Shown: positions 29,020 through 37,920 of the stretch, in pieces
Layout of the letters: every line of letters starts with the position of its first letter
Numbering within the stretch: the first letter of the stretch is position 1
NCBI RefSeq assembly: GCF_025961475.1
Contig: NZ_JAOQNS010000019.1
Coordinates: 1-59,677 of the forward strand
Source: Rhodobium gokarnense
Lineage (GTDB): Bacteria; Pseudomonadota; Alphaproteobacteria; Rhizobiales; Rhodobiaceae
Direction: 5' to 3'
Length of the DNA stretch: 59,677 bases
Made by a program: the position numbers and the translations under genes
Notes under the pieces: model-generated
Told to the model about the DNA's origin: nothing
Database searches by the model: none
Seen by the model: only the letters and a program-made list of their open reading frames with translations

Positions 29020-29499
29020 TCAAACCGGCTCCACCACCTTATATCCCCGCCAGGCACGCACGGTGCGGAGCGAAAAGTTGGACTGCACCCGCGCCACCCC
29101 CGGCAGCCGGGCGATCAGCTCCCGGTGGATGCGCTCGTAGTCGGCAGGGTCCTTGGCCGCGACGCGGATCAGATAGTCCGCCGGCCCGGCCATCAGGTGG
29201 CATTCCAGGATCTCCGGCGCCGCATCGATCGCCGCCTCGAACTTCGACAGCGCCGCCTCCGACTGGCTCGACAGCGAGATCTCCACGAACACCACCATGG
29301 AAAATCCCAGCGCCTGCGGGCTCAGTCGGGCGACGTAGGATTCCACGATCCCCGCCTCCTCCAAAAGCTTGATGCGGCGGTGGCAGGCGGACGGCGACAG
29401 GCCGATCTCCTCGGCGATCTCGGCGATGGAGATCCGGCAGTTGGTCTGCAGGATGGCGAGGATCTTGCGGTCGGCGCGGTCGAGGGAATCGTATGCCAT
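29020..29499 (-). CDS. Lrp/AsnC-family transcriptional regulator
   Basis: The 159-residue protein has an N-terminal helix-turn-helix (DRADRKILAILQTNCRISIAEIAEEIGLSPSACHRRIKLLEEAGIV) and a C-terminal RAM ligand-binding domain (about 75-150, with GPADYLIRV). It is divergent from ald, the arrangement of AldR/BkdR-like regulators that activate alanine dehydrogenase in response to alanine or other amino acids. Regulation of ald and the D-amino-acid genes behind it is inferred from position. Confidence 0.9.
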   Translation of the reverse strand: MAYDSLDRADRKILAILQTNCRISIAEIAEEIGLSPSACHRRIKLLEEAGIVESYVARLSPQALGFSMVVFVEISLSSQSEAALSKFEAAIDAAPEILECHLMAGPADYLIRVAAKDPADYERIHRELIARLPGVARVQSNFSLRTVRAWRGYKVVEPV

Positions 29500-29620
29500 T
29501 CGAAAAAACGGGGCGGTTACCGGAGAATTTTCCGACGATTGCCTGATTGTGACGACTAATCGGTGAGAAATCCACCTAATCTTCGGCTAGCATACCTGCA
29601 TTGCAGCCCTGGAGGTGGTC
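29500..29620. promoter_or_regulatory. Divergent promoter region of the Lrp regulator and ald
   Basis: This AT-rich 121-bp gap separates the divergent lrp-type gene and ald. An imperfect dyad CGATT-N17-AATCG lies near 29535-29562 and could be part of a Lrp operator. GGAGG at 29611-29615 is the ald ribosome binding site and decides its start. Confidence 0.4.
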
Positions 29621-30736
29621 ATGCTCATCGGCGTTCCCAAGGAAATCAAGAACCACGAATACCGCGTCGGCATGACGCCGGAAAGCGCGCTCGACGCGGT
29701 CCACCACGGCCACCAGGTGCTGGTGGAGACCAACGCCGGCGACGGCATCGGCGCCACCGACGACGACTATCGCGCGGTCGGCGCGACGGTGGTGGCAACC
29801 CCGGCCGAGGTCTTTGCAAAGGCCGACATGATCATCAAGGTGAAGGAGCCCCAGGCCCATGAGCGCAAGATGCTGCGCGAGGGCCAGATCCTCTACACCT
29901 ACCTGCACCTGGCGCCGGATCCGGAACAGACGAAGGACCTTGTCGCCTCCGGCGCGATCTGTATCGCCTATGAGACCGTGACGGATGCGCAGGGCGGCCT
30001 GCCGCTCCTCAAGCCGATGAGCCAGGTCGCGGGCCGCATGTCGATCCAGGCCGGCGCCCATGCGCTGGAAAAGGTCAATGGCGGCCGCGGTGTCCTGATC
30101 GGCGGCGTGCCCGGCGTCGGCGCGGCGAAGGTCCTGGTCCTCGGCGGTGGCGTCGTCGGCTTCAACGCCGCCCAGATGGCCGTCGGCATGTTCGCCAACG
30201 TCACCGTGCTCGACCGCAGCCCGATGGTGGTGGAGCGGCTCGCGACCCATTTCGAATCCCGCGCCCGCATCCTCTATTCCACCCGCGCCATCCTCGCCGA
30301 CCACGTCGCCAATGCCGACCTCATCATCGGTGCGGTGCTGGTGCCGGGCGCCGCTGCGCCCAAGCTCGTCACCCGCGACATGCTGAAGACGATGAACCGC
30401 GGCGCGGTGCTGGTCGACGTCGCCATCGACCAGGGCGGCTGCTTCGAGACCTCGCGGCCGACGACCCACGACAATCCGATCTTCGTGGAAGAGAACATCG
30501 TCCACTACTGCGTCGCCAACATGCCCGGCGCCGTTGCGCGTACCTCCACCTACGCGCTTAACAACGTCACCCTGCCGCATGCCCTGGCGATCGCCGACAA
30601 GGGCTGGAAGCAGGCGCTGAAGGACGATCCGTTCCTGCGCGACGGCCTCAACATCTGGAACGGCAAGGTCACCTGCGAGCCCGTCGCCCGCGAGCTCGGC
30701 TACGACTACTTCCCCGCCGAAGAAGCGATTATCTGA
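29621..30736 (+). CDS. ald: Alanine dehydrogenase
   Basis: NAD-dependent enzyme interconverting L-alanine and pyruvate plus ammonia. The 371-residue length is exactly typical. It starts [23 protein letters not shown], with IKVKEPQ near 70, THLHLAP-type [13 protein letters not shown] near 95, and the NAD-binding Rossmann segment [31 protein letters not shown] near 170-200. GGAGG lies five bases before ATG 29621. The divergent Lrp-type gene is the likely regulator; the D-amino-acid genes follow on the same strand after a hairpin. Confidence 0.96.
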   Translation: MLIGVPKEIKNHEYRVGMTPESALDAVHHGHQVLVETNAGDGIGATDDDYRAVGATVVATPAEVFAKADMIIKVKEPQAHERKMLREGQILYTYLHLAPDPEQTKDLVASGAICIAYETVTDAQGGLPLLKPMSQVAGRMSIQAGAHALEKVNGGRGVLIGGVPGVGAAKVLVLGGGVVGFNAAQMAVGMFANVTVLDRSPMVVERLATHFESRARILYSTRAILADHVANADLIIGAVLVPGAAAPKLVTRDMLKTMNRGAVLVDVAIDQGGCFETSRPTTHDNPIFVEENIVHYCVANMPGAVARTSTYALNNVTLPHALAIADKGWKQALKDDPFLRDGLNIWNGKVTCEPVARELGYDYFPAEEAII

Positions 30737-30752
30737 ACGAAAACAAGATATT

Positions 30753-30785
30753 CCCGCGCCCTGATATGTGGCGCGGGGCCCCTTT
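30753..30785 (+). terminator. Intercistronic hairpin after ald
   Basis: Arms CCCGCGCC (30753-30760) and GGCGCGGG (30770-30777) are perfect complements with a nine-base loop, followed by GCCCCTTTCC. The T-run is short, so it may only partly terminate and set a higher level of ald than of the downstream genes. Confidence 0.45.
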
Positions 30786-30848
30786 CCCCCTTGACCGCCG
30801 GGCCCGCCGGCGCTTCCATCGGCGGGTCGCGCCCTCGGGAGTCACAGC

Positions 30849-31847
30849 ATGTCGATCAAAACCCCTTACGTCCTCTTCCTCGGCGACGCGCCGGACCTGC
30901 TTGCCGGCAAGGTCGCCGTCGGCATCCGCCAGTGGCGGCCGGAACATTGCGTCGGCCAGATTCGCTTGGCCGGCTGCCAGGCCGATTGCGGCCTGCCCGA
31001 CATGACGCCGGCCGAGGCCTATCGGAACGGCGCGCGCACCCTCGTCGTCGGCGTCGCCAACCGCGGCGGCATCATTGCCGGCAACTGGATCTCCGTGCTG
31101 CACGATGCCCTGGAATGCGGCCTCGACATCGCCGCCGGCCTGCACAACAAGGTCGCCGACATTCCCGAGCTGAAGGCCGAGGCCGACCGGCTCGGCCGCT
31201 CCATCTTCGACGTCCGCCACCCGACGAAGACCTTTTCCGTCGGCAAGGGCTCCAAGCGCCCCGGCAAGCGGCTCCTCACCGTCGGCACCGACTGCTCCTG
31301 CGGCAAGATGTTCACGACGCTGGCCATCGAAAAGGAGATGCGCGCGCGCGGCATGGACGCCGACTTCCGCGCCACCGGCCAGACCGGCATCCTCATCGTC
31401 GGCGACGGCGTCTCGGTCGACGCGGTGGTCTCCGATTTCATCTCCGGCTGCATCGAGGAACTGACCCCCGACGCGGCCGACGACCACTGGGACGTGGTCG
31501 AGGGCCAGGGCTCGCTGTTCCATCCCTCCTTTGCCGGCGTCACCACGGGCCTCATCCACGGCGCCCAGCCGGATGCGCTGGTGCTCTGCCACGAGCCGAC
31601 CCGCACCCATATGCGCGGCGTGCCGGACTTCGCGCTGCCGGGCCTGGAGGAGTGCATGGACCTGAACCTCAGGACCGCGCGGCTGACCAACCCGGACGTC
31701 CGCTTCGTCGGCATCTCCATGGACACCTCGCGGCTTGGCGAGGACGAGGCGCTGCGCCTCCTTGAAGACACCGGAACGAAGCTCGGCCTGCCGGCCGTCG
31801 ATCCGGTGCGCATCGGTGTCGGCCCGATCGTCGACAATCTGGGCTGA
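30849..31847 (+). CDS. dgcN: DUF1611 protein, DgcN-type D-glutamate N-acetyltransferase
   Basis: The 332-residue DUF1611 protein carries a P-loop-like GTDCSCGK at 146-153 and the family blocks GCQADCGLPDMTPAEAYRNGARTLVVGVANRGG and EGQGSLFHPSFAGVTTGLIHG. DUF1611 members called DgcN were shown to N-acetylate D-glutamate in a catabolic route in which DgcA then epimerises the product. The next gene, a D-amino-acid transaminase that makes D-glutamate, fits this job well. No dgcA is in the window. Assignment rests on family resemblance and context. GGGAG lies seven bases before the ATG. Confidence 0.75.
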   Translation: MSIKTPYVLFLGDAPDLLAGKVAVGIRQWRPEHCVGQIRLAGCQADCGLPDMTPAEAYRNGARTLVVGVANRGGIIAGNWISVLHDALECGLDIAAGLHNKVADIPELKAEADRLGRSIFDVRHPTKTFSVGKGSKRPGKRLLTVGTDCSCGKMFTTLAIEKEMRARGMDADFRATGQTGILIVGDGVSVDAVVSDFISGCIEELTPDAADDHWDVVEGQGSLFHPSFAGVTTGLIHGAQPDALVLCHEPTRTHMRGVPDFALPGLEECMDLNLRTARLTNPDVRFVGISMDTSRLGEDEALRLLEDTGTKLGLPAVDPVRIGVGPIVDNLG

Positions 31848-31867
31848 ATTCAAACGGGGGCTGACAC

Positions 31868-32734
31868 ATGGCACGCACGGTTTATGTCAACGGCGCGTTT
31901 CTCGCCGAGGACGACGCAAAGATTTCCGTCTTCGACCGCGGCTTTCTGTTTGCCGACGGGGTCTATGAGGTAACGACGGTCCTGAAGGGCAAGCTGGTCG
32001 ATTTCGAGCCGCACATGGCCCGGCTCACCCGCTCGCTGAACGCGCTGCAGATGGCCCGCCCGGTCGGCGAGGCGGAGCTTCGCGACATCCACGAAAAGCT
32101 CGTCGCCCTTAACGAGCTCGACGAGGGCATCGTCTATCTGCAGGTGACCCGCGGCATTGCCGATCGCGATTTCGCCTATCCGGCCGATGCGGCGCCGAGC
32201 CTCGTTATGTTCACCCAGGCCCGTCCGGTGGTCGACAATCCGAAGGTGGAAAAGGGCATCGCCGTGATGACCGTGCCGGACATCCGCTGGCGCCGCCGCG
32301 ACATCAAGACGGTCGGCCTCCTGCCCGCCTCCATGGCCAAGCAGGCGGCGCTGGAAGCCGGCTACGGCGATGCCTGGTTCGTGGAGGACGGCCTCATTAC
32401 CGAGGGCAGCTCCAACAACGCCTTCATCGTCAATGCCGACGGCGCGGTGATCACCCGCCAGCTCACCAGCGACATCCTCCACGGCATCACCCGCGACGCG
32501 ATCCTGCGGCTCGCCCGCGAGGACAACATCACCATCATCGAGCGCCCGTTCACCCCCGGCGAGGCGGAGAACGCCAAGGAAGCCTTCATCACCTCGGCCT
32601 CCACCTTCCTGATGCCGGTCGTTGCCATCAACCATTCCACCATCGGCGACGGCAAACCCGGCCCGATCTCCCGCAAGCTGCGCCAGCACTATGTGGACGC
32701 GGCGTTTGCCTCCATCGGGGAGGCTGTCGACTGA
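31868..32734 (+). CDS. dat: D-amino-acid transaminase
   Basis: Fold-type IV PLP aminotransferase that moves the amino group of D-alanine and other D-amino acids to 2-oxoglutarate, giving D-glutamate. The 288-residue protein has VFDRGFLFADGVYEVTTV near 21-38, the PLP lysine Lys147 in RRRDIKTVGLLPASMAKQ, and EGSSNNAFIV near 178-187. Branched-chain transaminase and aminodeoxychorismate lyase share the fold, but the GVYEV and DIK-motif context fit Dat best. It starts 20 bp after dgcN and is followed by a class I aminotransferase, forming a D-amino-acid unit. Confidence 0.88.
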   Translation: MARTVYVNGAFLAEDDAKISVFDRGFLFADGVYEVTTVLKGKLVDFEPHMARLTRSLNALQMARPVGEAELRDIHEKLVALNELDEGIVYLQVTRGIADRDFAYPADAAPSLVMFTQARPVVDNPKVEKGIAVMTVPDIRWRRRDIKTVGLLPASMAKQAALEAGYGDAWFVEDGLITEGSSNNAFIVNADGAVITRQLTSDILHGITRDAILRLAREDNITIIERPFTPGEAENAKEAFITSASTFLMPVVAINHSTIGDGKPGPISRKLRQHYVDAAFASIGEAVD

Positions 32735-32841
32735 GCCGGTTCGCTCGATAGCTCTCCGCGTCGTCAACAACCCTCGACTCCGCGCCGTTTCTGCGGCATC
32801 CATCTCGCCGTTCTGTCCGGGAAAAGCGCGGGGGATCCTCG

Positions 32842-34023
32842 ATGAAGCCGACCAATGCCATCTTCACCGGCGTGCCGACCACCGTCTTTGAGGTGATGTC
32901 GCGGCTGGCGATCGAGCACAAGGCCGTCAATCTCGGCCAGGGCTTTCCCGATGTCGACGGGCCGGAGGAACTGCGCCGCATCGCCGCCGAGGCGACCGTC
33001 GACGGTCCCAACCAGTACCCGCCGATGCTCGGCCTGCCGGAGTTGCGTGAGGCCGTCGCCGACGCCAACCGGCGCTTTTACGGTCTCGACATCGACCCGG
33101 CTACCGAAGTGCTTATTACCTCCGGCGCCACGGAAGCGATCGCCGACTGTCTGTTCGGCATCGTGGAACCCGGCGACGAGGTGATCCTCATCGAGCCGCT
33201 CTATGACTGCTACCTGCCGATGGCGCGGCGCGCCGGCGCCGAGGTCAGGCCGGTGCGCGTCTCCCCGCCCGACTGGCGCCTCGACCGGGAGGCGCTTGAG
33301 GCCGCGTTCAGCGAACGCACTAAGGCGATCCTCCTCAACAACCCGATGAACCCGGCGGCAAAGGTCTTTTCCGAGGACGAACTGGCGCTGATCGCCGAAC
33401 TCTGCGTCAAATATGACGCCTACGCGATCTGCGACGAAGTCTACGAGCACCTCGTCTTCGACGGCAGAAAGCACCGGCCGTTGATGACGTTTCCGGGCAT
33501 GCGCGAGCGCTCGGTGCGCATCGGCTCGGCCGGAAAAACCTTTTCCTTCACCGGCTGGAAGGTCGGCTATATCAGCGGCCCCGCACGCCTCGTCGGCCCG
33601 ATCGCCAAGGCCCACCAGTTCGTCACCTTCACGACGCCGCCGAACCTGCAGAAGGCGGTGGCGAAGGGGCTTGCCAGCGACGATGCCTATTACGAGGGTT
33701 TTGTCGCCGACATGACGGCCAAGCGCGATCATTTGTCGGAAGGGCTCTCCCGCCTCGGCTTTCCGGTGCTGCCCTGCGAGGGCACCTATTTCGTCTCCGT
33801 CGACATCGCCGGCATGGGCCTTGGCGAGGACGACGTCGCCGCCTGCCGGACACTGACGGTGGAGGCCGGCGTTGCGGCCATCCCGCTCTCGGCCTTTTAT
33901 CCGTGCAGGAACCCGCCGAAGACCTTCGTGCGCTTCTGCTTCTGCAAGAGACCGGAGGTGCTCGATGCGGCCCTCGACCGGCTGGAGGCCTATCTCGGGC
34001 GCGACCGGCAGGCCTCGGCCTGA
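32842..34023 (+). CDS. Class I/II PLP-dependent aminotransferase
   Basis: The 393-residue fold-type I aminotransferase has NLGQGFPDVDGPEEL near 30, SGATEAI near 94, LNNPMNPAAKVFS near 165, and the PLP lysine Lys232 in SAGKTFSFTGWKVG. The style matches the kynurenine/methionine (YbdL-like) aminotransferase group, which uses many amino donors; the real donor is not determinable. It follows dat by about 107 bp on the same strand and may feed amino groups into or out of glutamate in the D-amino-acid pathway. Confidence 0.87.
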   Translation: MKPTNAIFTGVPTTVFEVMSRLAIEHKAVNLGQGFPDVDGPEELRRIAAEATVDGPNQYPPMLGLPELREAVADANRRFYGLDIDPATEVLITSGATEAIADCLFGIVEPGDEVILIEPLYDCYLPMARRAGAEVRPVRVSPPDWRLDREALEAAFSERTKAILLNNPMNPAAKVFSEDELALIAELCVKYDAYAICDEVYEHLVFDGRKHRPLMTFPGMRERSVRIGSAGKTFSFTGWKVGYISGPARLVGPIAKAHQFVTFTTPPNLQKAVAKGLASDDAYYEGFVADMTAKRDHLSEGLSRLGFPVLPCEGTYFVSVDIAGMGLGEDDVAACRTLTVEAGVAAIPLSAFYPCRNPPKTFVRFCFCKRPEVLDAALDRLEAYLGRDRQASA

Positions 34024-34062
34024 GCCCTTAAAAGTCCGGCCTGCCTTGCCTACATCTATGGC

Positions 34063-35034
34063 ATGACAGGGCTTTTATCGTTGAGCGACGACCTCCAGCG
34101 TCGCCACAAATTCCGCAACACGCTGCACACCTGGCTGCTCGCGGCGGGCAGTCTGGCGCTTCTGGTGCTCTGTGTCGTCATCGTCATGGGGCCGGACGGC
34201 ATCCTCTTTGCGCTGATCGGCGGCGGGCTCGGCCTGTTCCTTGCCACCCGCGCCTCGCCGGAGCTGGTGCTGCGCATGTACCGGGCCCGCGAGCTGCCCG
34301 AGCACGTCTTCGAGGAGGGCCACCGGGTGCTGGCGCTGATCGCCGAGCGCGCCGGCCTGCCGCGCGTGCCGAAGCTCTATTACGTGCCGAGCCGGATGAT
34401 GAACGCCTTTGCCGTCGGCCGGCCGGAAGACGCCGTCGTCTGCGTCACCGACGGGCTGATCCGCGGACTCTCCTTGCGCGAATTCGCGGCCGTTATCGCC
34501 CACGAGGTCAGCCATGTGAGGAACGGCGACATCAAGGTGATGGCGCTCGCCGACATCGTCGCGCGCATGACCGGCGTGCTCTCCACCTTCGGCATGATCG
34601 TGCTGGCCCTGAACCTTCCGGCGATCCTTGCCGGCAGCGGCACGGTGCCCTGGCTCGGCATCCTCATCCTGCTCGCCGCGCCGACCATTGGCGGCCTGAT
34701 GCAGCTCGCCCTGTCGCGCGCCCGCGAATACGACGCCGACCTCGACGCCGCCGATCTGACGGGTGATCCGGACGGCCTTGCCTCGGCGCTCATGAAGCTG
34801 GAACGCGCCCATGGCCGCCGGTGGGAGAGTATGGTGCTGCCCGGAAACCGCCTTCCGGACCCCTCCCTGCTGCGCTCGCACCCCAGGACCGAAGACCGCG
34901 TCGCCCGGCTGAAAACCCTGCAGTCGAGGCACGATCCGGTCTTTGCCGCCCTCGACGCCCCGGTCGTCGTCGGCAAATCCTTCATCCCCGTCACCCGCGG
35001 CCCGAGGCGGCGCATGACGGGGGTGTGGTATTGA
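34063..35034 (+). CDS. HtpX-like membrane zinc metalloprotease (M48)
   Basis: Membrane-embedded quality-control protease of 323 residues with two N-terminal helices (about 20-60) and further hydrophobic segments at 165-210. The zinc site is HEVSH at 147-151, with the third ligand Glu in the AREYDAD motif near 225. HtpX degrades misfolded membrane proteins. The ATG at 34063 has no clear ribosome binding site. The C-terminal 25 residues are basic and look specific to this lineage. Confidence 0.86.
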   Translation: MTGLLSLSDDLQRRHKFRNTLHTWLLAAGSLALLVLCVVIVMGPDGILFALIGGGLGLFLATRASPELVLRMYRARELPEHVFEEGHRVLALIAERAGLPRVPKLYYVPSRMMNAFAVGRPEDAVVCVTDGLIRGLSLREFAAVIAHEVSHVRNGDIKVMALADIVARMTGVLSTFGMIVLALNLPAILAGSGTVPWLGILILLAAPTIGGLMQLALSRAREYDADLDAADLTGDPDGLASALMKLERAHGRRWESMVLPGNRLPDPSLLRSHPRTEDRVARLKTLQSRHDPVFAALDAPVVVGKSFIPVTRGPRRRMTGVWY

Positions 35035-35051
35035 GACAGCGCTCCGTCAGC

Positions 35052-35918
35052 TCACTTGTTGTTATGGAGTGTGAAATATTTCAAATCCAGGGATTCGAGC
35101 GTCTGCGGAGACACCTGCTTGGACGTCGATCGCATTACGGGTTTCGACTTCCGCACACCACCCTTTTTGGGCGCAGTCTCTTTGCCTTCCCGGTCCTTCC
35201 GCTTCTCAGCGACTATCGTCAACTTATGCGATTTGACATCGGCGGGGGCGAATTTGAAGGAAAAATCGGCAGAACTTCCAACCTTCGTGGTATGATAAAT
35301 GTTATCGTCGATATGGTAGTTCGGCGCTAATTCCAGCTTCTTGGTTATGATGAATTCGACTTCATAGCTTAAACTGGTCGGTTTCTGGTGAATATTGTCA
35401 AGAGCTACGACGGACTGTCCGATCCAGTCCTTAAGACCCAATTCGCCATCTATGCGCTTAACTTTCTTGGGTTTCGTTTCTTTTGTGCACACCTCGATGG
35501 CGTCGAAATTGAAGGCCGCCTGCACCGTTCCGGTGCGTTTCACCTGACGGCTGTAACTGCCATCGAAATTCATAGAGAATTTTCTGGCAAGGAAAGGCCC
35601 TTGTTGTGGGGCTGGTATGTAGTGGTGAACCGGGACAGTGAAATTCGCTTTGGCCCCGCCGCCCATCGTCCGGTCTGCAATCAGTTCAAGCGTTACAAGT
35701 GCTGCCCAATCGTTTAGCCAAGGATCTTTTGGTTTCTTTAGATTGTTCCCAAATCGTTCTTTAACGCTGTCTGCGACGATGCATTCAACGCTGTAGAGGA
35801 TGCTTGAGATGTCGACCTCGTCCGGCTTCTGGAAAGCGGGCATGCCGGCGCAGCTCACAAGCAGTCCTGCAGAAAGAGGCGGGGCAAAACGTCGGGAAAA
35901 CGCCAATATGGTACGCAT
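35052..35918 (-). CDS. Putative lipoprotein of unknown function in an AT-rich segment
   Basis: I do not recognise this 288-residue protein. It begins MRTILAFSRRFAPPLSAGLLVSC, a lipoprotein signal with lipobox LVSC, and GAGGG lies just before ATG 35918. The mature part alternates polar strands (KANFTVPVHHYIPAP, SYEVEFIITKKLELAP, SADFSFKFAPADVKSHKLTIVAEKR) and looks all-beta. Two halves may be related: DPWLNDWAALVTLEL and LKDWIGQSVVALDN each precede such strands. Base composition is clearly more AT-rich than every neighbour, and the 5' flank (35919-36000) is very AT-rich, suggesting recent acquisition. Its last 40 residues are basic. Convergent with htpX. Confidence 0.75.
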   Translation of the reverse strand: MRTILAFSRRFAPPLSAGLLVSCAGMPAFQKPDEVDISSILYSVECIVADSVKERFGNNLKKPKDPWLNDWAALVTLELIADRTMGGGAKANFTVPVHHYIPAPQQGPFLARKFSMNFDGSYSRQVKRTGTVQAAFNFDAIEVCTKETKPKKVKRIDGELGLKDWIGQSVVALDNIHQKPTSLSYEVEFIITKKLELAPNYHIDDNIYHTTKVGSSADFSFKFAPADVKSHKLTIVAEKRKDREGKETAPKKGGVRKSKPVMRSTSKQVSPQTLESLDLKYFTLHNNK

Positions 35919-36067
35919 TGGACCCTCGAAAACATACAACGACAATAAATAATACTAAGAAGCAACCTAAAATAGCAACATTAAATTAATACTACTGATG
36001 AATATGACCGACGTCCGAGAGGTTCTCCGCCGACGTAATCCAGCCCCCGTATCCGCAAAACACTCCT

Positions 36068-36769
36068 TCACCGCTCCGCGCAATAGGCCTCTGCCGCATT
36101 CAGGAACGCCCGGAACAGGCGCCTTTGCGAGGCGCGGTAGATGAGGAATTCGGGGTGCCATTGGACGCCGATGAGGAAGCGGGCCTTGGGGTCCTCGATG
36201 CCCTGGACGATGCCGTATTCGTCGCGGGCGGAGACCTCCATGCCCTCGCCGGGCCGGTCGATCGCCTGGCGGTGCAGGCTGTTCGCCTTGAAGCGCACCC
36301 GGCCGAGGAAGTCGGCGAGTTTCGAGCCCGCCTCGATGGTCACGTATTTGCGCGGCAAGGGCGTCCACATATGCGGAACGTCCTCAAAGCTCTTGTGCAG
36401 GTCCTGGTGCAGCGAGCCGCCGCGAAAGACGTTGAGGAGCTGGGCGCCGCGGCAGACGCCCAGCACCGGCACCTTGCAGCGCGCGGCAAGCTCCAGCAGC
36501 CGCAGTTCCATGGCGTCGCGTGCGGGGTCGATGTTGACGTCGAGGGTGAGATCGCCCTGGTAGAGCCCGGCGCCGATATTGTCGCCGCCGCCGATGATCA
36601 GCCCGTCGAAGCTGGTGATGTCGATGCCGTCGATCGGCGCGATCAGGCGCACCGGCCGGACCCCGTAGAGCCTCAGCGACAGGAAATAGAACCACCACAT
36701 GTAGCGCCCGCCGCCCGCCGAGGTGGTGACGCCGATGCACGGCATCGATTTGCCCTTGCGCGGCTTCAT
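36068..36769 (-). CDS. Class-I glutamine-amidotransferase-like peptidase C26 (gamma-glutamyl hydrolase family)
   Basis: The 233-residue cytoplasmic enzyme has the nucleophile Cys106 in GVCRGAQLLNV and the His205/Glu207 pair in VQWHPEF, with the oxyanion strand LIIGGGDNIGAGLY. This is the PuuD/peptidase C26 family that hydrolyses gamma-glutamyl amides. Its ATG overlaps the stop of the amidoligase gene (ATGA), so the two are translated as a pair. Comparative genomics by others has linked amidoligases with such amidohydrolases in predicted pathways that make and unmake gamma-glutamyl or peptide amides. The substrate is unknown. Confidence 0.87.
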   Translation of the reverse strand: MKPRKGKSMPCIGVTTSAGGGRYMWWFYFLSLRLYGVRPVRLIAPIDGIDITSFDGLIIGGGDNIGAGLYQGDLTLDVNIDPARDAMELRLLELAARCKVPVLGVCRGAQLLNVFRGGSLHQDLHKSFEDVPHMWTPLPRKYVTIEAGSKLADFLGRVRFKANSLHRQAIDRPGEGMEVSARDEYGIVQGIEDPKARFLIGVQWHPEFLIYRASQRRLFRAFLNAAEAYCAER

Positions 36770-37752
36770 GAGACGAGCAGCCACTCGCTGGCGCGGATTG
36801 CCCAGTTCTCCGAGATCCACTGCTCGCGGTTGGCCCGATAGGCCCGGCCCATGGCATCGAGCTTCGCCCGATCTGCGGCAAGCTCCTCGACCACGCACCA
36901 GCGGTTCCATTCCAGCGTGACCCCCCAGTCCGGCTCGGAAAACCGTGCATCGGGCAGGCGGTAGTGGAAGGTCGGCCGCTTCTTGATCAGCGGGTCTGGC
37001 GCCAGCGCCTTCACCTTTTCCTCGTCGAAAAAAGCGAACAGCGGCAGCAGGTCGAGCTCCCGGTTACGGGTCGGATTGGCGTGCAAATAGTCCTCGATCA
37101 GCCGGTCCCGGTCCGGCCAGTAGTCCGGGTCGACGACGGAAAGGACGTAAGGGTTCGGGAACGGGTCGGCGAAGGAGGCAATGCGCCGCGTCGGGTCGAT
37201 CGACATGATCTCGCGCAGCCATTCCGACAGCAGCAGATAGGCCTTCAGCACCGAGGCAATCCACTCGCCGCTATCCTCGGCGATCTCCGGATTGAGCTGG
37301 GCGCCGAAGGCGTAAAGCGGATTGGACCGGGTGCCTTCCGCGCCGGCCGCGCGCAGCGCCTCGACCAGGGTCTCGATCCGGCCGAGCTCATCGATCGGGA
37401 CCGGCGGGCAGACCACCTCGCACGGCACCAGCACCGCACTGACATCGCCGATGAGCGCCCTCAGGCGCGCTTCGAAATCGGAAAACGCCGCCCGGATGCC
37501 GCTGTCGTCGCCCCGCAGCGGCCGGTGGACATATTGGGAGTCGAGCTCGCAGACGAAGTCGCCGAGGTCCGTTCCGCGAATGTGGAAGCGGTGCGGATCC
37601 TCCTCCTCGATGGTGCCGCCGAAAAGGCTCTGCACCTGGCGCGATCCGTCCCGGGCCGAGACGGCGGCAAATTCCAGTTCCACGCCGACGCGGCGGGTCT
37701 CACCGTCCGGATTGGTCCGTCGCGGGGGCATCTTCAGGGAAAAAGGTTTCAT
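36766..37752 (-). CDS. Amidoligase-family protein (ATP-dependent COOH-NH2 ligase of unknown substrate)
   Basis: The roughly 328-residue protein fits the amidoligase_2 family, relatives of glutamine synthetase and gamma-glutamylcysteine ligase. Recognisable parts are VGVELEFAAV (the metal-binding E-x-E motif, about 23-31), FVCELDSQYV, VPCEVVCPPVPIDEL, NPLYAFGAQLNPEI near 165 and FHYRLPDARFSEPDWGVTLEWNRW near 285. It probably forms an amide between a carboxylate and an amine using ATP. It is immediately followed, with a 4-base overlap, by a C26-type glutaminase. ATG 37752 is chosen; the ribosome binding site is weak, and ATG 37731 is an alternative. Confidence 0.82.
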   Translation of the reverse strand: MKPFSLKMPPRRTNPDGETRRVGVELEFAAVSARDGSRQVQSLFGGTIEEEDPHRFHIRGTDLGDFVCELDSQYVHRPLRGDDSGIRAAFSDFEARLRALIGDVSAVLVPCEVVCPPVPIDELGRIETLVEALRAAGAEGTRSNPLYAFGAQLNPEIAEDSGEWIASVLKAYLLLSEWLREIMSIDPTRRIASFADPFPNPYVLSVVDPDYWPDRDRLIEDYLHANPTRNRELDLLPLFAFFDEEKVKALAPDPLIKKRPTFHYRLPDARFSEPDWGVTLEWNRWCVVEELAADRAKLDAMGRAYRANREQWISENWAIRASEWLLVS

Positions 37753-37920
37753 GGGGCTCGCGTGTCGGCTCTTCAAAGGGATGGCGCCCGGGCAAAAGGG
37801 CGCCCGAGGCATATGGGACCGTATGGCGCGAGGCAAAACGGCCGCGTTACATCGGCCGGGCGCGCCCTGCGTTAGGCAAACGACTAAGACGGTGGATTGT
37901 TCCGGTACCGGTCGTGCGGC

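Noticed and set aside
35919-36067. AT-rich flank as a phage attachment site or integration scar
   Set aside because: No tRNA gene, integrase or direct repeats flank it; I can only say that composition is unusual.
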